A DNA stretch of 7,484 bases, from positions 22,815-30,298 of the forward strand of contig MBAA01000007.1 in the NCBI GenBank assembly GCA_001940655.1. The letters run 5' to 3'. This stretch comes from Promethearchaeota archaeon CR_4 (GTDB lineage Archaea; Asgardarchaeota; Lokiarchaeia; Sigyniarchaeales; CR-4). Position 1 is the first letter of the stretch. Each line of letters begins with the position of its first letter. The notes beneath the pieces were generated by a model. The model was not told where the DNA came from. It saw only the letters and a list, made by a program, of their open reading frames with translations, and did not search any database. Of this stretch, positions 4,936 to 7,484 are shown in pieces. The position numbers and the translations under genes were made by a program.

Positions 4936-5970
4936 ATGCCGATTCCGGTATCTCCTTACAGGGTGTTTTCAGAAAAAACATATGTTACGAATTTCACCGC
5001 TTATCCCACAAAAGAAGCGGCCACCGGGAAAATTAATGATTTGAAACAAAAACACGGTAAACTCCTAGCTCGGGTGGTAGAACGTAAGGAGGGCTTTATT
5101 ATTTATTTTGAAGAGTCTTTTTACAAGCAAATTTTTGGTAATCTTCCACCGAAACCGATTGGGGCACTAACGCCGAAAACTGGAATTCCCACTACGAAAC
5201 CAGCGAAAAAAAGAACAATAAAAACCGAAAAATCTACTCTTGGGACGCAGAAACCCGGAATTAAGAAAACTCCTATGAAACTAAACGATCCTTTCGGTCT
5301 GGTCAAACAAAGTCCAATTCCTGTACGTTCAATTAGGTCTACTATGTCAAAAAGTCCGACTCCTGAACGTACAATTAGTTCTACTGTGTCAAAAAGTCCA
5401 ACTCCTGCACGTGCAATTAGTACTACTGTGACGAAAAGTCCGAGGAAGATCAGTCGTCCGCCAGTTAGCGCGAAAAAAGTCTCAGCTATGCCGCCCGTGG
5501 AAATATACGGGCCACCGCCACCTTATCTTCTCGCTCGCATGAACAAAGATGCCCAGAGATATTATTTAGCAAAAGATGTCGAATTTGAACGAATGCCTCC
5601 CAAACAAGTGGATAAACTCCTCGAAATATATAATGCGGAACTACTCAAATTTGACGTGAACTTCGAAATGGAACGTCCGGTAATTGGTAGGATTAAAGAG
5701 ATCCAGAACTTGCTAAACGCTCGCAAAAAAAAATTAGATGAAGAAGATATCACGCGATTCCTCACCGAAAAAGTTAAGGTTCCGCTAGATAACGGGAAAT
5801 TCGCAAAAGTTCTCCAAAAATATGATGGTTTTAACGTGCGTATGATAGCTGATGCGATTATCAAAGAGATCGGGCGAGGTCGGAAGGAATGCCCCTTGAG
5901 CGATTACGCACTAGCGCAAGAAATCACAGACATACTCAAGAAAAAGTTTCCTGAAAAGTATCGGAATTAA
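4936..5970 (+). CDS. Protein of unknown function with 14-residue Ser/Pro linker repeats
   Basis: I do not recognise this 344-residue protein. Three parts are visible. Residues 1-70 form a small folded-looking domain with alternating strands and a helix (YVTNFTAYPTKEAATGKIND, then LLARVVERKEGFIIYFEE). Residues 71-185 are a basic, Pro/Ser/Thr/Lys-rich and probably disordered linker. It holds three 14-residue repeats (125-138, 139-152, 153-166) of the form K-S-P-T-P-x-R-x-I-S-[ST]-T-V-[ST] plus a partial fourth. Residues about 186-344 are mainly helical and charged, with PPVEIYGPPPPY at the junction and no catalytic motif seen. There is no signal peptide or membrane segment. The start is fixed by an in-frame TGA directly upstream (4930-4932); no ribosome site is evident, so the message may be leaderless. 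Codon use is more AT-rich than in the ubiquitin cluster. It converges on the response regulator gene with 29 bases between their ends. Confidence 0.83.
   Translation: MPIPVSPYRVFSEKTYVTNFTAYPTKEAATGKINDLKQKHGKLLARVVERKEGFIIYFEESFYKQIFGNLPPKPIGALTPKTGIPTTKPAKKRTIKTEKSTLGTQKPGIKKTPMKLNDPFGLVKQSPIPVRSIRSTMSKSPTPERTISSTVSKSPTPARAISTTVTKSPRKISRPPVSAKKVSAMPPVEIYGPPPPYLLARMNKDAQRYYLAKDVEFERMPPKQVDKLLEIYNAELLKFDVNFEMERPVIGRIKEIQNLLNARKKKLDEEDITRFLTEKVKVPLDNGKFAKVLQKYDGFNVRMIADAIIKEIGRGRKECPLSDYALAQEITDILKKKFPEKYRN
5308..5454 (+). repeat. In-gene 42-base tandem repeat encoding a 14-residue unit
   Basis: Three consecutive 42-base units (5308-5349, 5350-5391, 5392-5433) and half a unit (5434-5454) encode Q/KSP-x-P-x-R repeats in the linker of the unknown protein. 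Units two and three are the most alike. The first has diverged more (IPVRSIRSTM), which suggests stepwise duplication. Each unit offers Ser-Pro and mostly Thr-Pro dipeptides. Confidence 0.85.
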
Positions 5971-5999
5971 AAATTCAAAGATTCAGATTTCCGACTATT

Positions 6000-6368
6000 T
6001 TACTGTAAAGAATCTATGACAATCTTTTGAAAATCTTCAATTGCGAATGGTTTGGGGATGATCCCAACTGCTCCCACTTCTTTCGCTTTTTGTTCGAGCT
6101 CTCGCTTGTCCCTCGCGGAGAACAAGACAACGGGAATCCGCTTAAGACAAGAGTTTTGTTTCAGCTGATTGGCAACCTCATAACCAGACATTTTCGGGAG
6201 CATTATGTCTAGGATAATTAGGTCTGGAGGACACTCGTTGCCTTCACCGAGACGTTTCAAGGCGTCTTCTCCGTCATAGCTAATGGTCACATCGTGTTCC
6301 ATCGAGCGCAAAATTGTTCTTACGAGGTGACACGTTGCGCGCTCATCATCCACTACCATTACCCGCAC
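6000..6368 (-). CDS. Stand-alone receiver-domain response regulator
   Basis: This is a single-domain two-component response regulator, phosphorylated on Asp by a histidine kinase that is not in this window. The 122 residues make one complete REC domain: acidic pair D7/D8 after VMVV, phosphoacceptor D54 in IILDIMLPKMSG, S84 in VLFSARD at the switch Thr/Ser position, and K106 in IIPKPF. There is no DNA-binding or enzymatic output domain, so it would act through protein-protein contacts, as CheY-like or phosphorelay proteins do. The start is uncertain: the frame opens with GTG at 6368, while an ATG three codons later (6359) would cut into the first beta strand, so the GTG is preferred. No clear ribosome site is seen. 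Palindromic tandem repeats lie 23-92 bases upstream and may be its control region. Confidence 0.93.
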   Translation of the reverse strand: MRVMVVDDERATCHLVRTILRSMEHDVTISYDGEDALKRLGEGNECPPDLIILDIMLPKMSGYEVANQLKQNSCLKRIPVVLFSARDKRELEQKAKEVGAVGIIPKPFAIEDFQKIVIDSLQ

Positions 6369-6390
6369 ACTAAGTCGCCCACAACCTATG

Positions 6391-6460
6391 GAATTTCCGA
6401 AATTGACGTTTTGTGGAGATTGAATTTCTGAAATTGACGTTTTGTGGAGATTGAATTTCC
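6391..6460. repeat. 31-base tandem repeat containing palindromes, candidate operator
   Basis: Two full 31-base units (6391-6421, 6422-6452) differing at one base are followed by the first 8 bases of a third (6453-6460). Each full unit contains the perfect palindrome AATTTC-N-GAAATT (6392-6404 and 6423-6435); the single difference is the central base. The 31-base spacing is close to three helical turns, placing both dyads on the same DNA face. It sits in the 189-base gap between the Maf and response regulator genes. Confidence 0.85.
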
Positions 6461-6490
6461 TTCTCTACAGAGACAAGAGCTAACTTTACT

Positions 6491-6498
6491 TATTTAAA
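6491..6498 (-). promoter_or_regulatory. TATA-like box upstream of the response regulator
   Basis: TTTAAATA on the minus strand matches the archaeal TATA consensus. It lies about 125 bases before the response regulator start, with the palindromic repeats between it and the gene. A start site about 25 bases downstream would put those repeats just past the transcription start, a usual place for archaeal repressors to bind. Confidence 0.4.
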
Positions 6499-6557
6499 CA
6501 TAATGATTGTGATCTATGCGATGTGGATTATTTAACGAGAAAAGGAGAAACTATAGT

Positions 6558-7172
6558 TTATATCGTGCAATGATCCCCCGCGAGGAGGTTTACTCCGAAA
6601 TTAAGGAAAGTCTCGCGGAATTGGGAGATCGGCAAACCGATCACGTTTGTAGGGGACCCGACAATTTTAGTGACAAAAAGACTAGCTCGATCCTGTAAGG
6701 AATACGCTCCCGCCCGACCCCGGTACTCGTCACTGAACTCGAGGTAATGCCAAATATCTTCTTCCGTGAGAGGGGCAAAAGTTACGTCTGTTACATCGAC
6801 AAATGCATGGGATTTTTGACTTTGAACGTCAATCACACAACATCCGGTCAGAAGCTGGTGGGTTTGACCGGCTAATTTCTGCAGGATTTGGAACGCCTCG
6901 AATTGATGACGCGCCTTCCCAATAATTTGACCATGGAACTCGACAACGGTGTCTGCCCCGATCACGAGAGCATCTCCATTTTCACCATGTAACTTATCCG
7001 CTACCACTTGGGCCTTTCCGCGAGCATTCCGCATAACGATTTCGAGGGGATTCCCAGTCTTAGACTCGTCTTCTACGAAATTACTCGGAAGTATTTCGAA
7101 CGTGAGGTTTATGGCTTTAAGCAGTCTTTTTCGGTCACGCGATGCGGACGCGAGGATGATTCGCTTGGCCAT
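6558..7172 (-). CDS. maf: Maf/ASMTL-family nucleoside triphosphate pyrophosphatase
   Basis: Maf proteins hydrolyse non-canonical or specific nucleoside triphosphates (for example dTTP/UTP or m7GTP) to the monophosphate and pyrophosphate, acting as house-cleaning enzymes in the cytoplasm. At 204 residues this is about the usual length. It shows the N-terminal IILASAS motif (5-11), R12 and basic residues after it, E46 in the NPLEIVMRNARGKA helix, GADTVV with probable catalytic D73 (72-77), IIGKA (84-88), LLTG (107-110), the YRGRAGAYSLQ segment (150-160) and GSPTNVIGLPI (172-182). The usual SASPRR signature is changed to SASRDRKR. The substrate class cannot be assigned by eye. The ATG at 7172 follows the upstream gene's stop by 32 bases, so the two are probably co-transcribed. 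No good ribosome site is visible. Confidence 0.93.
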   Translation of the reverse strand: MAKRIILASASRDRKRLLKAINLTFEILPSNFVEDESKTGNPLEIVMRNARGKAQVVADKLHGENGDALVIGADTVVEFHGQIIGKARHQFEAFQILQKLAGQTHQLLTGCCVIDVQSQKSHAFVDVTDVTFAPLTEEDIWHYLEFSDEYRGRAGAYSLQDRASLFVTKIVGSPTNVIGLPISQFRETFLNFGVNLLAGDHCTI

Positions 7173-7204
7173 AGGTGGAGCTTAACATTCCCTTTTAATA
7201 GAAT

Positions 7205-7483
7205 TTATCTCTTCCGAAGATTCGCCCACTGTTCCTCGAGAAATTTTGCAATCTCGTCATCATCCTGGTGGTCTTTGAGGTAATAGAACAGTTCATATTC
7301 CTGAACCACCGCATCATCGAAAATTCTCGCTGCATGCATATTGAGGATTGACTTGCTCATATATAAGAGGTTTGGCGGCCGTCGGGCGATTTTCCCTAGA
7401 AAATTCAACGATTCGTCAAGCAATTGTGCCCGAGGATAAATAGCGGTTATGAAGTGGAGCGCTTGGAGTTCCGGGATGTTATA
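7205..7483 (-). CDS. Enoyl-CoA hydratase/isomerase family protein, C-terminal part (runs off window)
   Basis: The frame is open from the window edge to the TAA at 7207-7205, giving the last 92 residues of a protein whose start lies outside. The pattern ALHFITAIYPRAQLLDESLN, then IARRPPNLLYMSKSILN, a helix, and DDDEIAKFLEEQWANLRKR is what the crotonase superfamily shows at its C-terminus (GLV-x-VxP, the helix before IAxxPP, K-x-x-L, then the spDxxEGxxAFLEKR segment). Family members hydrate, isomerise or cleave acyl-CoA thioesters; the oxyanion-hole and catalytic residues are in the missing N-terminal part, so the reaction cannot be named. An internal TTG at 7423 also opens a frame, but reading through it matches the family, so it is not the true start. 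Confidence 0.7.
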   Translation of the reverse strand, partial: YNIPELQALHFITAIYPRAQLLDESLNFLGKIARRPPNLLYMSKSILNMHAARIFDDAVVQEYELFYYLKDHQDDDEIAKFLEEQWANLRKR

Positions 7484-7484
7484 T

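Noticed and set aside
4844..5044. A 66-codon plus-strand frame overlapping the start of the unknown protein gene.
   Set aside because: It overlaps the longer frame, which has clear repeats and domain-like composition, and shows no motif of its own.
6391..6460. A minimal CRISPR array, since the unit ends in a GATTGAA-like sequence.
   Set aside because: The units abut directly with no spacers between them, only two full units exist, and no cas gene is in the window.
6516..6698. A 60-codon plus-strand frame starting in the gap and running into the Maf gene.
   Set aside because: It is antisense to the conserved C-terminal Maf motifs and has no features of its own.

Overview
The window looks archaeal, and an Asgard-type genome is my preferred reading. 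That is an inference from gene content; no marker here fixes the lineage. Genes are tightly packed, some starts carry GGTGA-type ribosome sites (for example at 3366-3372), and AT-rich TATA-like boxes lie upstream. The left half is a complete, operon-like ubiquitin-type conjugation cluster of the kind known from Caldiarchaeum and several Asgard lineages.

Region 1 (1-3168, all minus strand, transcribed right to left) encodes, in order: a ubiquitin-like modifier (2770-3168), a UBA3-like E1 activating enzyme with catalytic Cys (1443-2663), an E2 conjugating enzyme with HPN motif and catalytic Cys (889-1416), and a JAMM/MPN+ metalloprotease of the Rpn11/CSN5 type (98-859). A further ORF overlaps the end of the JAMM gene and runs off the window. 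Its visible part contains a CxxC pair, so it may be the RING-type E3 expected here. Together these would activate the modifier, pass it to E2, attach it to targets and remove it again. The modifier ends in Ala-Gly with no precursor tail, aligns with ubiquitin residue for residue at its C-terminus, and lacks the equivalents of K48, K63 and I44. A T-rich tract and a TATA-like box between the modifier and E1 genes suggest the modifier is expressed separately from its enzymes.

Region 2 (3169-5970) starts with a divergent promoter region. It then has a plus-strand gene for a highly charged coiled-coil protein with matching SKVP tags at both ends (3377-4351). Next comes a 584-base AT-rich stretch holding the remains of a small minus-strand gene broken at an A8 run. 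Last is a plus-strand gene for a protein of unknown function with a basic, Pro/Ser/Thr-rich linker built of 14-residue repeats (4936-5970). Short [ST]-K-x-P motifs recur in the modifier's tail, the coiled-coil protein and the linker protein.

Region 3 (6000-7484, minus strand) is ordinary housekeeping and signalling: a stand-alone receiver-domain response regulator (6000-6368), a Maf-family nucleotide pyrophosphatase (6558-7172) and the C-terminal part of an enoyl-CoA hydratase/isomerase-family protein (7205 to the edge). Upstream of the response regulator lies a 31-base tandem repeat whose units each contain a perfect palindrome, a candidate operator. I saw no rRNA, tRNA, CRISPR array or insertion sequence.
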